Assembly: GCA_019637195.1 (NCBI GenBank)
Contig: JAHBWA010000054.1
Location: 1-54,083, forward strand
Source of the DNA: Labilithrix sp.
GTDB taxonomy: Bacteria > Myxococcota_A > Polyangia > Polyangiales > Polyangiaceae
DNA length: 54,083 nucleotides
Direction of reading: 5' to 3'
The notes under the pieces were generated by a model. It did not search any database, had not been told where the DNA came from, and worked only from the letters and a program-made list of their open reading frames with translations. The stretch's first letter is position 1. Each line of letters begins with the position of its first letter. Position numbers and translations under genes: made by a program. Shown piece after piece: positions 26,019 to 35,662 of the stretch.

Positions 26019-27311
26019 GTGAGCCGCTCGTTGACCGCCTCGTTCGCACTGGCGTCGCTCCTCGTCTTCTCGTGCGGTAGCTCCGCGTCGCCCGGCGGCG
26101 CCGAGAGCGCGCCCCCAGGCGGAGGCGCCCCCGCCCCGCCCCCGGACGACACGAGACCGGAAACGCCGCCGACCCTCGAGGGGGGCCTCGGCGCCTACCC
26201 GGTCGAGGCGTCGACGCCGACGCGCGGCGGGACGATGACCTTCACGAACGTCGGCGCGCCCGGCTTCTGGCCGCGCCGGATCGATCGCGCCGCCGGCGAT
26301 CCGGCGTGCGACTACAAGGACGGCACCGACACCTGGGGCGGCCGCTGCTGCATGAAGAAGCAATCGTCCACGAGCGAGCGCCTCGCGCCGTTCGACGAGG
26401 AGATGACGCTCATCCTCAAGGCGATCGACGTCAAGCAGGTCGCGGTCTACCAGCCGTCGGCGACCGACGCGGCGCGCTGGGGCCTCGTCTCGGCCTGGGA
26501 TCGCCGGACGAAGACCGGCCAGAACCTCGGCTTCACGCAGGGCCAGAACCAGGAGCCCGCGTCCGCCGGGGAGCTCCAGAAGAGCGATTGCGTCTGGTAC
26601 CTCGCCCAGACGAGCCCGTTCGACTGCGGGGACGGACGCGACTACTTCTGCCCCGACGATCCGGGCGTCCTGCGGCGAGGCTGGACGGGCTCGAAGCTCT
26701 TCGTCGTGCTCGCCTCGATGACGTTCGACGATGGCGAGGTCGCGTCGTGCAACGGCGGCGGCAGCGCGCACCCCGGCCCGTGGGTCGCCCTCGTGGCGTC
26801 GGAGCTGATCCGCGACGGCGGCCGCAAGTGGAACGGCGCCTGCAATTGCTACTCGAAGACGGGCTCCGTCGGCGACGGCTGCGGCGAGATCAACTTGTTC
26901 GAGGTCGTGATGGACGACAACGTTTACAGCAATCGCGAGTTCGCGAGCACCGGCGTCCGCTCGTACCAGGCGGGCCACGTCGGAGGGAACGTCTGCGGGA
27001 CCGGGTGCTCGCGCGACGCCTTCGCCCCCGACGTCGAGCTCGTCGACGCCTGCCAGCGGACGGCCTACGCGCGCGGGCCGGAGATCGCCGTCGGAGGCGC
27101 GTCGGACGGCTGCCCGGTGTGGCGCCGGCCCGTCGGAGACCGCTACTTCACGGTGCTGCTCGACGAGACGACCCGGACCATCCAGGTCGCGATCGTCCAC
27201 CCGCAGAACGTCCCGGCCGACGCCGCGCCGCTGCTCCCGTCGCTGCCCGCGGCGGTCACGCGCGCGACGGTCGACGCGCTGGTCGGGCTCCGCCTCCCGG
27301 AGGCCCAGTGA
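26019..27311 (+). CDS. TOS1-like (DUF2401-type) secreted lipoprotein
   Basis: A 430-residue protein starting at GTG 26019 with a lipoprotein signal (MSRSLTASFALASLLVFSC) and a Pro-rich linker to about residue 60. The body contains the signature of fungal TOS1/DUF2401 cell-wall proteins: WNGACNCYSKTGSVGDGCGEINLFEVV (compare the family's CxCW...GCGExDxFEVL), with many paired Cys (RCCMKK, DYFCPDD, NVCGTGC). TOS1 family members act on or bind beta-1,3-glucan. A bacterial copy directly before a GH128-like gene supports a role in fungal-wall glucan attack. Catalytic residues cannot be verified by eye. Confidence 0.75.
   Translation: MSRSLTASFALASLLVFSCGSSASPGGAESAPPGGGAPAPPPDDTRPETPPTLEGGLGAYPVEASTPTRGGTMTFTNVGAPGFWPRRIDRAAGDPACDYKDGTDTWGGRCCMKKQSSTSERLAPFDEEMTLILKAIDVKQVAVYQPSATDAARWGLVSAWDRRTKTGQNLGFTQGQNQEPASAGELQKSDCVWYLAQTSPFDCGDGRDYFCPDDPGVLRRGWTGSKLFVVLASMTFDDGEVASCNGGGSAHPGPWVALVASELIRDGGRKWNGACNCYSKTGSVGDGCGEINLFEVVMDDNVYSNREFASTGVRSYQAGHVGGNVCGTGCSRDAFAPDVELVDACQRTAYARGPEIAVGGASDGCPVWRRPVGDRYFTVLLDETTRTIQVAIVHPQNVPADAAPLLPSLPAAVTRATVDALVGLRLPEAQ
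27299..27303 (+). promoter_or_regulatory. Ribosome binding site for GTG 27308
   Basis: ggagg lies 4 bases before GTG 27308 but 16 bases before ATG 27320, so the overlapping GTG (GTGA) is the better start. Confidence 0.65.
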
Positions 27312-28264
27312 GCCTCGCGATGTCCGGAGCGCGCGCGATCGCCGCGCTGCTCGTCCTCGCTGCGTGCTCGGGCGACAGCCAGCCACCCGACGGCGCCGGG
27401 CCGGGAGCGCACGACCCCGACGAGGCGGCGCCCGACCGCGACGGCGCCGCTCCCGGGCGCGGAGGCCCGGACGGCGCGGCGCCGGCGGCCGCCGGGTGCA
27501 AGCGCGGCGTCGCCTACGGGCACCACTCGCCGGCCGACATGCAGGCGCTCTCGAAGGGGATCTCGTGGTGGTACAACTGGCACTTCGAGCCGGACACCGG
27601 CATCGCCGGCGTCTTCGCGTCGCTCGGCGTCGAGTACGTGCCGATGGTCTGGGGCGCGAACGTCGCCACCGCAGACGTCGAGCAGCGCGCGCCCTCGAGC
27701 GCGCAGACGCTCCTCGGGTTCAACGAGCCGAACTTCTTCGAGCAAGCGAACCTCTCCGCGGCGGAGGCCGCCGCGCGCTGGCCGGGCGTGCAGGCCGTCG
27801 CCGACGCGCGCGGCCTCACGCTCGTCTCGCCGGCGGTGAACTTCTGCGGAGGGGGCTGCCACGACGGCGATCCGTTCGCCTACCTCGACGAGTTCTTCGC
27901 CGCCTGCCCCGGCTGTCGGGTCGACGCGCTCGGCGTCCACGTCTACGTCGGCTGCAAGGGGGAGAACGGCAACCACGCGCAGTGGCTCATCAACCACGTC
28001 CAGACCTACGAGCGCCGCTTCTCCCAGCCGATCTGGCTCACCGAGTTCGCCTGCGACGACGCGGCGAGCCCCGAGGAGCAGCGCGCGTTCATGATCGACG
28101 CGGTCGCGTACCTCGAGAGCGATCCGCGGATCGAGCGCTACGCCTGGTTCGCCGGCCGCGCGGACAACGTCGCGCACGTCGACCTCCTCGGCGCCGACGG
28201 CGAGCTCACCGCGCTCGGGCAGGCCTACGTCGACCTGCCGCACGACGCGCGGTGCCAGCGATGA
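27308..28264 (+). CDS. GH128-like (Asl1-type) beta-1,3-glucanase lipoprotein
   Basis: A 318-residue protein whose GTG start overlaps the TOS1-like stop (GTGA). Signal MSGARAIAALLVLAAC, Gly/Asp linker, then a complete TIM-barrel of the Asl1/GH128 family: SWWYNWHFEP near the start, VEYVPMVWG, the acid/base motif LLGFNEPNF, NLSAAEAAARWPGVQ, TLVSPAVN, DALGVHVY, and the nucleophile strand PIWLTEFAC. The Glu in GFNEPN and the Glu in TEFA are the expected catalytic pair. GH128 enzymes cut beta-1,3-glucan, a main fungal wall polymer. Coupled to the TOS1-like gene, it is the best-supported enzyme in this cluster. Confidence 0.88.
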   Translation: MSLAMSGARAIAALLVLAACSGDSQPPDGAGPGAHDPDEAAPDRDGAAPGRGGPDGAAPAAAGCKRGVAYGHHSPADMQALSKGISWWYNWHFEPDTGIAGVFASLGVEYVPMVWGANVATADVEQRAPSSAQTLLGFNEPNFFEQANLSAAEAAARWPGVQAVADARGLTLVSPAVNFCGGGCHDGDPFAYLDEFFAACPGCRVDALGVHVYVGCKGENGNHAQWLINHVQTYERRFSQPIWLTEFACDDAASPEEQRAFMIDAVAYLESDPRIERYAWFAGRADNVAHVDLLGADGELTALGQAYVDLPHDARCQR

Positions 28265-28291
28265 GCCGAGCCCCACGGCGCGCGCCGTGCG

Positions 28292-30439
28292 TCAGAACGG
28301 CGGGGCCTCGGGCGCGGTCGTCGGATCGGGCGCCGTCGGGCGGCGCGTGAGGCGCTCGGCGATCTTCGACTTGAGCGCGAGCAGACGGTCCTTGTGCGCC
28401 CACACGAGGAGCGCGACGAGCGCGAGCCAGAGCGCGTGGAGGCCGGCGAGGAACGTGCTCGTCACGTAGACCACGCGCGGCGCGAAGGGCCGCTCGCTCG
28501 AGACCAGCTGGCGGCTCGCCTGGACGTAGCGCTCCGACGTCGGGAAGGAGAGCGAGACCGGCGTGATGTCCGTCTTCGGGTCCCCGGAGAAGGTCGGCTG
28601 CGAGCCGCCGGGCGCCTCGGGACGGGGGAGCTCCGGCCGGTCCACGAACATCTCGAGCGCCGGCTCGCCGGTCGCGTCCGAGGAGAGCGCGAAGCGACCT
28701 CCGAGGAGCGCGACCACCGTGAAGAGGCCCGACGCGAGCAAGAGCCACGTACCGCGGACGAAGCGCGACGCCAGGAAGACGGCGCCCGCGAGGAAGAGCG
28801 CCGACGTGGCGACGACGAAGCCCTCGCGCGACACGAACCATAGCCCCGCGGTGCACACGCTCGCGAGCGCGCGCGTCTTCGCCGTACGGAACCCGAAGCA
28901 CGCGAGGCCAACGCCGAGCAGCACCGCGACGAGATCGCCGCGCGCGAAGGCCCAGCGGACGCGATCGCCGCCGAGCACCGCGATCGGCCGGACGAACTCG
29001 GGCAGCCCGATGGTCGTCTCCGCCGAGCTGGTCGCGAGCGGGTAGGTCGACGGCGGGACCGACACGGCGCCCGCGATCGGCCAGAGCCGCGCCTCGCTCA
29101 GCGACTGCACGCGGAGCAGGTGAGACCCGGCGCGCATCGGCACGAGCACCTCGCGCGCGCCGGCCTCGGTGTGGAGGATGCGCTGCGCGTGATGATCCGT
29201 CGACAGGTACATCGCCTTGCCCGCCGGCGAGAGCATCAGGTGATCGAGGCCGTTGTTGTCGTAGCCGATGGTCTCGTCGCTGATGACCTCGCCGCGTCCG
29301 GTGATCGCGACGAAGCGGCGATGGGTCCGCGCGACGGCGGCGAGCACGTCGCCGCGCACGAGCGAGCGCGCGTCGACCTCGAGCGCCTGGCCCTTCTGGA
29401 CGAGGTACACGCGCGCGCCCGGGTACTGCGGCGGGATCGGCGACTGCGAGGTCTCGACCAGCTTCGCCTCTCCGCCGGTGTCGACGCGGTGCTCGGGATC
29501 GGCCTCGACGAGCCACCACTCGTACGGCGCGCGGCCGTCGGGGGAGAACGTCTTGACCCCGCCGGCCGACGACGGCGGGAGCGTCCCGGCGATCGTGATC
29601 TCCGCCTCCTGACCACTCGCCGGCAGGAGCAGCTCGTCACCCGCGACGGTCCAGCCCGTCGAGCCCTGCACGTCGCTCACCTTCTCGCCGTAGCGGAGCG
29701 GGAGGCGGATCGTCCCGAGCTCGGTGCTCTGCGAAGCGGTGAGCTTGTAGACGAAGACCGTCTCGCGGCCGAAGCGGAGCGCGCGCGCCAGCCGGAAGAC
29801 CGGCGGCGCCGCCGGCTTCGCTTCGCCCTCGGTCATCGGGTCGAAGTGGAGCACCGCGGCCGTGACGCCGCCGAGGCGCTCGCCCTCGACCAGGCGGCCG
29901 CTCGTGAGGTGGGCGTCGACCGCGACGACGGGCCCGGGCACCGCGAGCATTTGATCGGCGCCGAGGGCGAGCCGCCCGCGGATCGTGAACGAACGCGCCG
30001 ACGTGAACACGTGGTACCGATCGCCGTCGAAGCCGACCGCGGCGGGCGCGCCGTCGATGGTGACGTCGTCCACGCGGACCTGCCCGGGCGGGCCGAAGAG
30101 CGGCACCTTGATCGACTCGTGGGCGCGGACGCCGCCCTTGAGCTCGAAGGTCATCGACCCGCTCACCGACCCGCGGAGGACGAGCGTGGAGAGGAGGAAG
30201 CAGTCCTCGGAGCACGGCTCGGGCGGCGGCGCGGGCTCCGGTCTGTCGCCGCTCGGCACGCCCGAGTAGAGGACGCCGATCGGCTGCGCCGGATGCTGGG
30301 CGCGCGCGTCGGCCGGTGCACACGCGATCGCGACGAGCGCGGCGACCGCGGCCGCCGCTCGCGCGCGCGGCAGCCGGGCGAGGCCCGAGAGCGATTTCGA
30401 CCACGACGAGCCGCGCTCGCCTTCGTGAGCTGAGAGCAT
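28292..30439 (-). CDS. Large exported membrane protein of unknown function
   Basis: A 715-residue protein from ATG 30439. It has a signal peptide ending near PADARAQ, a conserved-looking acidic Cys pair (CSEDCFLL), about 400 residues of beta-rich extracytoplasmic domain (FELKGGVRAHESIKVPLFGPPGQVRVDDV, LGTIRLPLRYGEKVSDVQGSTGWTV, DNNGLDHLMLSPAGKAMYLS) and a C-terminal block of about six membrane helices (from residue about 490) with a charged tail. No enzymatic motif is seen. The extracytoplasmic part looks like a sandwich of Ig-like units. Convergent with the GH128 gene, 27 bases apart. Confidence 0.82.
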   Translation of the reverse strand: MLSAHEGERGSSWSKSLSGLARLPRARAAAAVAALVAIACAPADARAQHPAQPIGVLYSGVPSGDRPEPAPPPEPCSEDCFLLSTLVLRGSVSGSMTFELKGGVRAHESIKVPLFGPPGQVRVDDVTIDGAPAAVGFDGDRYHVFTSARSFTIRGRLALGADQMLAVPGPVVAVDAHLTSGRLVEGERLGGVTAAVLHFDPMTEGEAKPAAPPVFRLARALRFGRETVFVYKLTASQSTELGTIRLPLRYGEKVSDVQGSTGWTVAGDELLLPASGQEAEITIAGTLPPSSAGGVKTFSPDGRAPYEWWLVEADPEHRVDTGGEAKLVETSQSPIPPQYPGARVYLVQKGQALEVDARSLVRGDVLAAVARTHRRFVAITGRGEVISDETIGYDNNGLDHLMLSPAGKAMYLSTDHHAQRILHTEAGAREVLVPMRAGSHLLRVQSLSEARLWPIAGAVSVPPSTYPLATSSAETTIGLPEFVRPIAVLGGDRVRWAFARGDLVAVLLGVGLACFGFRTAKTRALASVCTAGLWFVSREGFVVATSALFLAGAVFLASRFVRGTWLLLASGLFTVVALLGGRFALSSDATGEPALEMFVDRPELPRPEAPGGSQPTFSGDPKTDITPVSLSFPTSERYVQASRQLVSSERPFAPRVVYVTSTFLAGLHALWLALVALLVWAHKDRLLALKSKIAERLTRRPTAPDPTTAPEAPPF

Positions 30440-30802
30440 GGATACTTACCTCGTGAGCGCGGCGCACGTCCCCGTCCGGAGGGCACCGCCCGACGACGAG
30501 ACGCGGCGCTCGGATGGCTGGATCGGATGGGGAGCGGAGCCGGCGCGCGCGGTCGCCGGCCCAGGCTGCCCAGTACGACCGCGGCCCGCGCGATTTGTTC
30601 CGCAGGTCGCGCACTCGAACGCAACGTGAGGTGATTCTTCGAGGCCGCAGCGCGTCCCTGAAATCTTCCGCTGACGTTGGTGAGGCCATTTCGCCGGGTT
30701 GTACGCGATCGATCCTCTGCTATGAGACCGCCGCCTCACGGAACCGACCGTCGGCTTGGGGGAGCCATCGGCTCGCGGCTCCCCACCGAGGCAGGAGGAC
30801 GA
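30440..30802. other. Intergenic region upstream of a tiny lipoprotein gene
   Basis: These 363 bases lie between divergent genes. The only plausible signals are the promoter-like pair at 30699-30726 and a ribosome binding site (aggagg 30793-30798). No gene is supported. Confidence 0.45.
30699..30726 (+). promoter_or_regulatory. Possible sigma-70-type promoter
   Basis: TTGTAC (30699-30704) and TATGAG (30721-30726) are separated by 16 bases, about 75 bases before the small lipoprotein start. Match to consensus is partial (4/6 and 3-4/6). Confidence 0.3.
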
Positions 30803-30940
30803 ATGAAGCTCGCCCGCGTCTCGCTGCTCGCCGCCGCCGGTCTCGTCGCGTGCGGAGACCGGAACCTCGGGGAGGTGCACTGCGGCACCAACGCGACCCG
30901 CCGCGTCCCGACCACCAAGTGGTGGGAGTCGGGCCGCTGA
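30803..30940 (+). CDS. Very small lipoprotein (45 residues)
   Basis: MKLARVSLLAAAGLVACG: a short n-region with a Lys and Arg, a compact hydrophobic core and an LVAC lipobox, followed by only 28 residues containing one more Cys (VHCG) and a TKWWESGR end. aggagg 4 bases upstream of ATG 30803 gives strong translation support. Its function is unknown; similar size classes include lysis-type lipoproteins and small envelope-stress proteins, but no homology is claimed. Confidence 0.68.
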   Translation: MKLARVSLLAAAGLVACGDRNLGEVHCGTNATRRVPTTKWWESGR

Positions 30941-31291
30941 GCCCACCGCGAGGGTACGCGGCCGCGGAGGCCGCCAGGGCGGCGCGGGGTGCGCGGGCCC
31001 CGGGGCCGCGCGGGCGCGCTCCGGCCGGGCAGGAGGCAGGACGGGGCGCGACGGCGGACGGACAGCGCGCAAATCCAGCGAAAAACAGGCATCCGAGGCT
31101 CCGCCGAGACCTCCCGACCGCGGCACCCCCGGCGCACACGCGCGGTGCCGAAGCTGAAAAGACTCAGGTGTCGCTGGCACAACGACCGAGAGCGCGCTAG
31201 CACTGCGTCGCTCGACCGGCGTGGACGACTCCAGCGGGGCTGGACGACCGAGCCACGAGGCTCCGGGCACTCGGGTGGAAGGCGAAGCCCA
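30941..31291. other. GC-rich intergenic region
   Basis: No gene or clear signal in these 351 bases. A weak purine-rich stretch (gtggaaggcgaag, 31275-31287) precedes TTG 31292 and may serve as its ribosome binding site. Confidence 0.35.
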
Positions 31292-32344
31292 TTGAACTTC
31301 GGAAGCGACGAACGGGTACGAAACGCATTCCGCGCGACGCTGCTCGACGAGCCGTCGAGCGCCGGCGTCCTCGGGACGCAGGAGATCGACGCGGCGGACG
31401 TCCTCGAGGTCACCGACCTCGCGCACGCGATCGCCAAGGCCGAAGAGGTCATTCGCGCCCGGAGCAGCCGCGCGCTCAACGCCGGCCCCGACTCCTCCCC
31501 CGGGGAGCCGTGGAGCACCGGCGCCGGGGACATCTTCGACCAGCTCGTCGCCACCGACGACGCGGTCGGCCCCGCGGTCCACGCGCCGTCGATCCCGACG
31601 CCGCTGCCGCCGCGCGCTGCGCCGATCCCGCTCCCGCCGGGCGTCGTCCGAGCGGCCACGCTCCTCCGCGCGCCCGAGATGGTCACCGCCACGCCGCTCC
31701 CGGTCGCGGCGACCGCGCCGCCGCCGGCCGCCGCGACGCCCGTGATGCCGGTCGTCGCGCCCGCGCCCATGCCGCCGGCCTCGGTGCCCGCGCCCCGCTC
31801 GGCTGGAGCGACGCAGCCGCTCGCGGCGCTGTCCATTCCCCCCGCGCCGCGCACGGCGCCGATCCTCATCCTCGACGAGGACGCGTTCTACCACCCCGCC
31901 GGTCGCATCCGGTCCCTCGCCGACGCCACGCTCGACGGCTACCGCCCCGAGCCCACGCTGATGGTGCGGATCCGCGAGCGCCGCCACACGCTCTCGCTCG
32001 GCGCCGGCCTCGTCCTCTTTCCGCTGGCGCTGCTCGCCCTGTTCGCGGTCGCGGTCGGCTTTGGCCGCGCGAGCGCCGCGTCCGACGGTGAGACCACGCC
32101 GGCCGCGACCGTGACGACCACGGCCGCGCGGACGACGAACACGACCACGTCGCCGGCGACCAAGGCGGCCGCGACGACCTCGCCCGCGACGACCTCGCCC
32201 GCGGCGCTCTCGCCCGCGACCACGGCCGTGATGAGCAGCCCGGCGAAGCCGGTCGAGCCGAGCATGTCGCCCGCGTCGGACGTGCCCGTCTTCGACGTGA
32301 ACAGCCTCAAGAACGCTCCCGCCCCCGCGAAGGCGCGCCGCTAG
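31292..32344 (+). CDS. Single-pass membrane protein with Pro/Ala-rich and Thr-rich regions
   Basis: About 350 residues from TTG 31292 (the only sensible start after the upstream Arg-rich stretch). N-terminal acidic helical part (ERVRNAFRATLLDEP, ADVLEVTDLAHAIAKAEEVIRARSS), then a long Pro/Ala linker, a short conserved-looking block (ILILDEDAFYHPAGRIRSLADATLDGY), a single membrane helix at about 230-255 (SLGAGLVLFPLALLALFAVAVGFG), and an outer Thr/Ala/Ser-rich tail of about 90 residues that could be glycosylated. No known domain recognised. Its stop codon lies within the first copy of a 53-base hairpin repeat. Confidence 0.7.
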   Translation: MNFGSDERVRNAFRATLLDEPSSAGVLGTQEIDAADVLEVTDLAHAIAKAEEVIRARSSRALNAGPDSSPGEPWSTGAGDIFDQLVATDDAVGPAVHAPSIPTPLPPRAAPIPLPPGVVRAATLLRAPEMVTATPLPVAATAPPPAAATPVMPVVAPAPMPPASVPAPRSAGATQPLAALSIPPAPRTAPILILDEDAFYHPAGRIRSLADATLDGYRPEPTLMVRIRERRHTLSLGAGLVLFPLALLALFAVAVGFGRASAASDGETTPAATVTTTAARTTNTTTSPATKAAATTSPATTSPAALSPATTAVMSSPAKPVEPSMSPASDVPVFDVNSLKNAPAPAKARR

Positions 32345-32501
32345 AGGCTCGTCACCCGCGCTTCGCGCCGCCGCGCGGAGCGCCGAGGTCGAACGAGAGG
32401 CTCGTCACCCGCGCTTCGCGCCGCCGCGCGGAGCGCCGAGGTCGAACGAGAGGCTCGTCACCCGCGCTTCGCGCCGCCGCGCGGAGCGCCGAGGTCGAAC
32501 G
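32343..32501. repeat. Three perfect tandem 53-base hairpin repeats at a gene end
   Basis: Copies at 32343-32395, 32396-32448 and 32449-32501 are identical. Within each, bases 16-26 (gcgcttcgcgc) and 31-41 (gcgcggagcgc) pair over 11 positions with one G-T/G-U wobble around the loop cgcc. The first copy overlaps the stop codon of the upstream gene. No U-run follows. This looks like a triplicated transcript-end hairpin or a REP-type element, not a CRISPR array (no spacers). Confidence 0.85.
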
Positions 32502-32896
32502 GGTGGCGCCGCCGAGGCGTTCGCGCGGCCATTCCCTGCGATCGGGTCGGTAGCCGCCGGGAGGCCGAGGCGCCTCCCTCGCCGTTCGGCGACCCACGCG
32601 GCCCCGCGGGCCCTCGAGCGCGCCCGCGTCCCGGTTGCGCCGGTACGCCGGGGCAGGTCACGTTTGACGCCCGCCCCGTTGGGGGGTATGTGACGAGTCG
32701 CGAGCTCAGGTGGGTGCCCCCCGAGCGCTCGAGGCGCTTCGAGTCCGGGCGAGTTTGGCGGGCCGCCGCTCGGTGTTCGCAGGGAATTCAAAAATCAGTG
32801 CCGCAGGCTGCGGGGGTGCGAGCGGATGCAACGCATGAAGCGTCGCTCCGCGGGCCCCGAGAGCTCGGCAGGCACCCAGAGCAAGAGATACCGAAC
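32502..32896. other. Intergenic region before the HARE-HTH gene
   Basis: No gene supported in 395 bases. A locally AT-richer stretch at about 32780-32797 (gggaattcaaaaatcagt), roughly 105 bases before ATG 32897, is the likeliest promoter area, but no clear box pair is seen. Confidence 0.35.
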
Positions 32897-34489
<1,593 letters not shown>

Positions 34490-34491
34490 CC

Positions 34492-35643
34492 GTGACGTAC
34501 GCTCGGTGGCGGTTGACTGGGGGACGACTTCACCGACGGCACGCGTTCGCGGCCTCCATGGGTGGGCTCGCCGCTCTGGCGACCTCGGTCGCCGGCTCGG
34601 GAGCCCCGGCCGCGAACGCCGGACTGCCACCGGCCCAGGTCACGCTCAAGGTCACCGCGGACCCGAACGGCGGCCCGTGGCGGCTCCAGATCGAGAACGC
34701 GGGCGAGGGCCCGGTCCGCATCGCGGCCGATCCTCGCCTGCTCATCCTCGAGCTGACGCCCGCCGCGGACGGCGCTCCCGTCAAGGGCAAGGCCCCCGCA
34801 CCCCCGCGGTGCGTCTTGCCCACCGACGCGCGCCCCTCGACCGACGACGGCTCCGATCTCGTGATGCCGGCGAAGCGCTCGTGGTCCGCCACGTTCGACC
34901 CGCTCTTTTACTGCTTCGGCGCGCGTGAGCGCGCCGCGCTCGTGCCAGGCACGACCGTGAAGGCGCGCTTCGGCTGGCCCGCCGCGACGCCGCGCGCGGG
35001 CGCGAAGGCGAAGGCCCCCGCGCCGCCGTTCGCGGTGACCCCCGTCGGCGCGTCCGTGGGCAAGGTCGCGCCCGCGAAGGAGCTCGAGGCCGACGCCTTC
35101 CTGCTCACGGCTCCCGTCGTCGCGAAGCCCAGCGACGAGATCTCATGGGGCGCGAGCGACAAGGACAAGGACAAAGACCTCGCCGGCACGACGGGCAACG
35201 TGACGCTGTCGATGCCCGAAGCAATGGACGCAGCGCGCGGCGGCGAGCTCGGGACGAGCGTGACGCTCACCAACGGGACCGACCGACCGATCACGCTGCT
35301 CTACCGTCCCGACATGATCCAGTTCGCCGTCAGCGGACCGGCCGGGAGCGTGTCCTGCGGCGCTCCTCGGAGCGTCTCGTCGCCCATCCGTGAGCTCTTC
35401 GTCACCGTCCCCGTGAACGGAAAGACCACGACGTCGGTGCTCCTCACGACGACCTGCCCGGCGGGGACGTTCGACGAGCCCGGCGTCTACCGCGTGACTC
35501 CGCGCCTCGACACCACGGGCGCGTCCGGTCGCTCGATCGGCCTCCGCACGTGGGACGGCCTCGCGGCCGGAAGAGCTCCGCTGCTCGTGCGGGTACGCTC
35601 TCCACGTACACCCGCGCTCCCGCCTCGACCGACGCTAGACTGA
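34492..35643 (+). CDS. Exported protein of unknown function with a Tat-like signal
   Basis: A 383-residue protein from GTG 34492, two bases after the HARE-HTH stop, so probably the same transcript. The N-terminus has HRRHAFAASMGGLAALATSVAGSGAPAANA, consistent with a twin-arginine signal. Two beta-sandwich-like segments follow (PPAQVTLKVTADPNGGPWRLQIENAGEGPVRI and GELGTSVTLTNGTDRPITLLYRPD), each reminiscent of an Ig-like fold, separated by a Lys/Ala linker and a KDKDKDL run. Four Cys are spaced through the chain. No catalytic motif recognised. Confidence 0.75.
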   Translation: MTYARWRLTGGRLHRRHAFAASMGGLAALATSVAGSGAPAANAGLPPAQVTLKVTADPNGGPWRLQIENAGEGPVRIAADPRLLILELTPAADGAPVKGKAPAPPRCVLPTDARPSTDDGSDLVMPAKRSWSATFDPLFYCFGARERAALVPGTTVKARFGWPAATPRAGAKAKAPAPPFAVTPVGASVGKVAPAKELEADAFLLTAPVVAKPSDEISWGASDKDKDKDLAGTTGNVTLSMPEAMDAARGGELGTSVTLTNGTDRPITLLYRPDMIQFAVSGPAGSVSCGAPRSVSSPIRELFVTVPVNGKTTTSVLLTTTCPAGTFDEPGVYRVTPRLDTTGASGRSIGLRTWDGLAAGRAPLLVRVRSPRTPALPPRPTLD

Positions 35644-35662
35644 AGGCAGGTCGAGACCTGCC

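Noticed and set aside
23982..27386. A 1134-residue minus-strand open frame across four plus-strand genes
   Set aside because: Low-complexity Arg/Gly/Ala shadow; all four genes on the other strand have clear domains, signals and coupled starts.
32343..32501. A CRISPR array at the 53-base repeats
   Set aside because: Copies are contiguous without spacers and only three are present; no cas gene is nearby.
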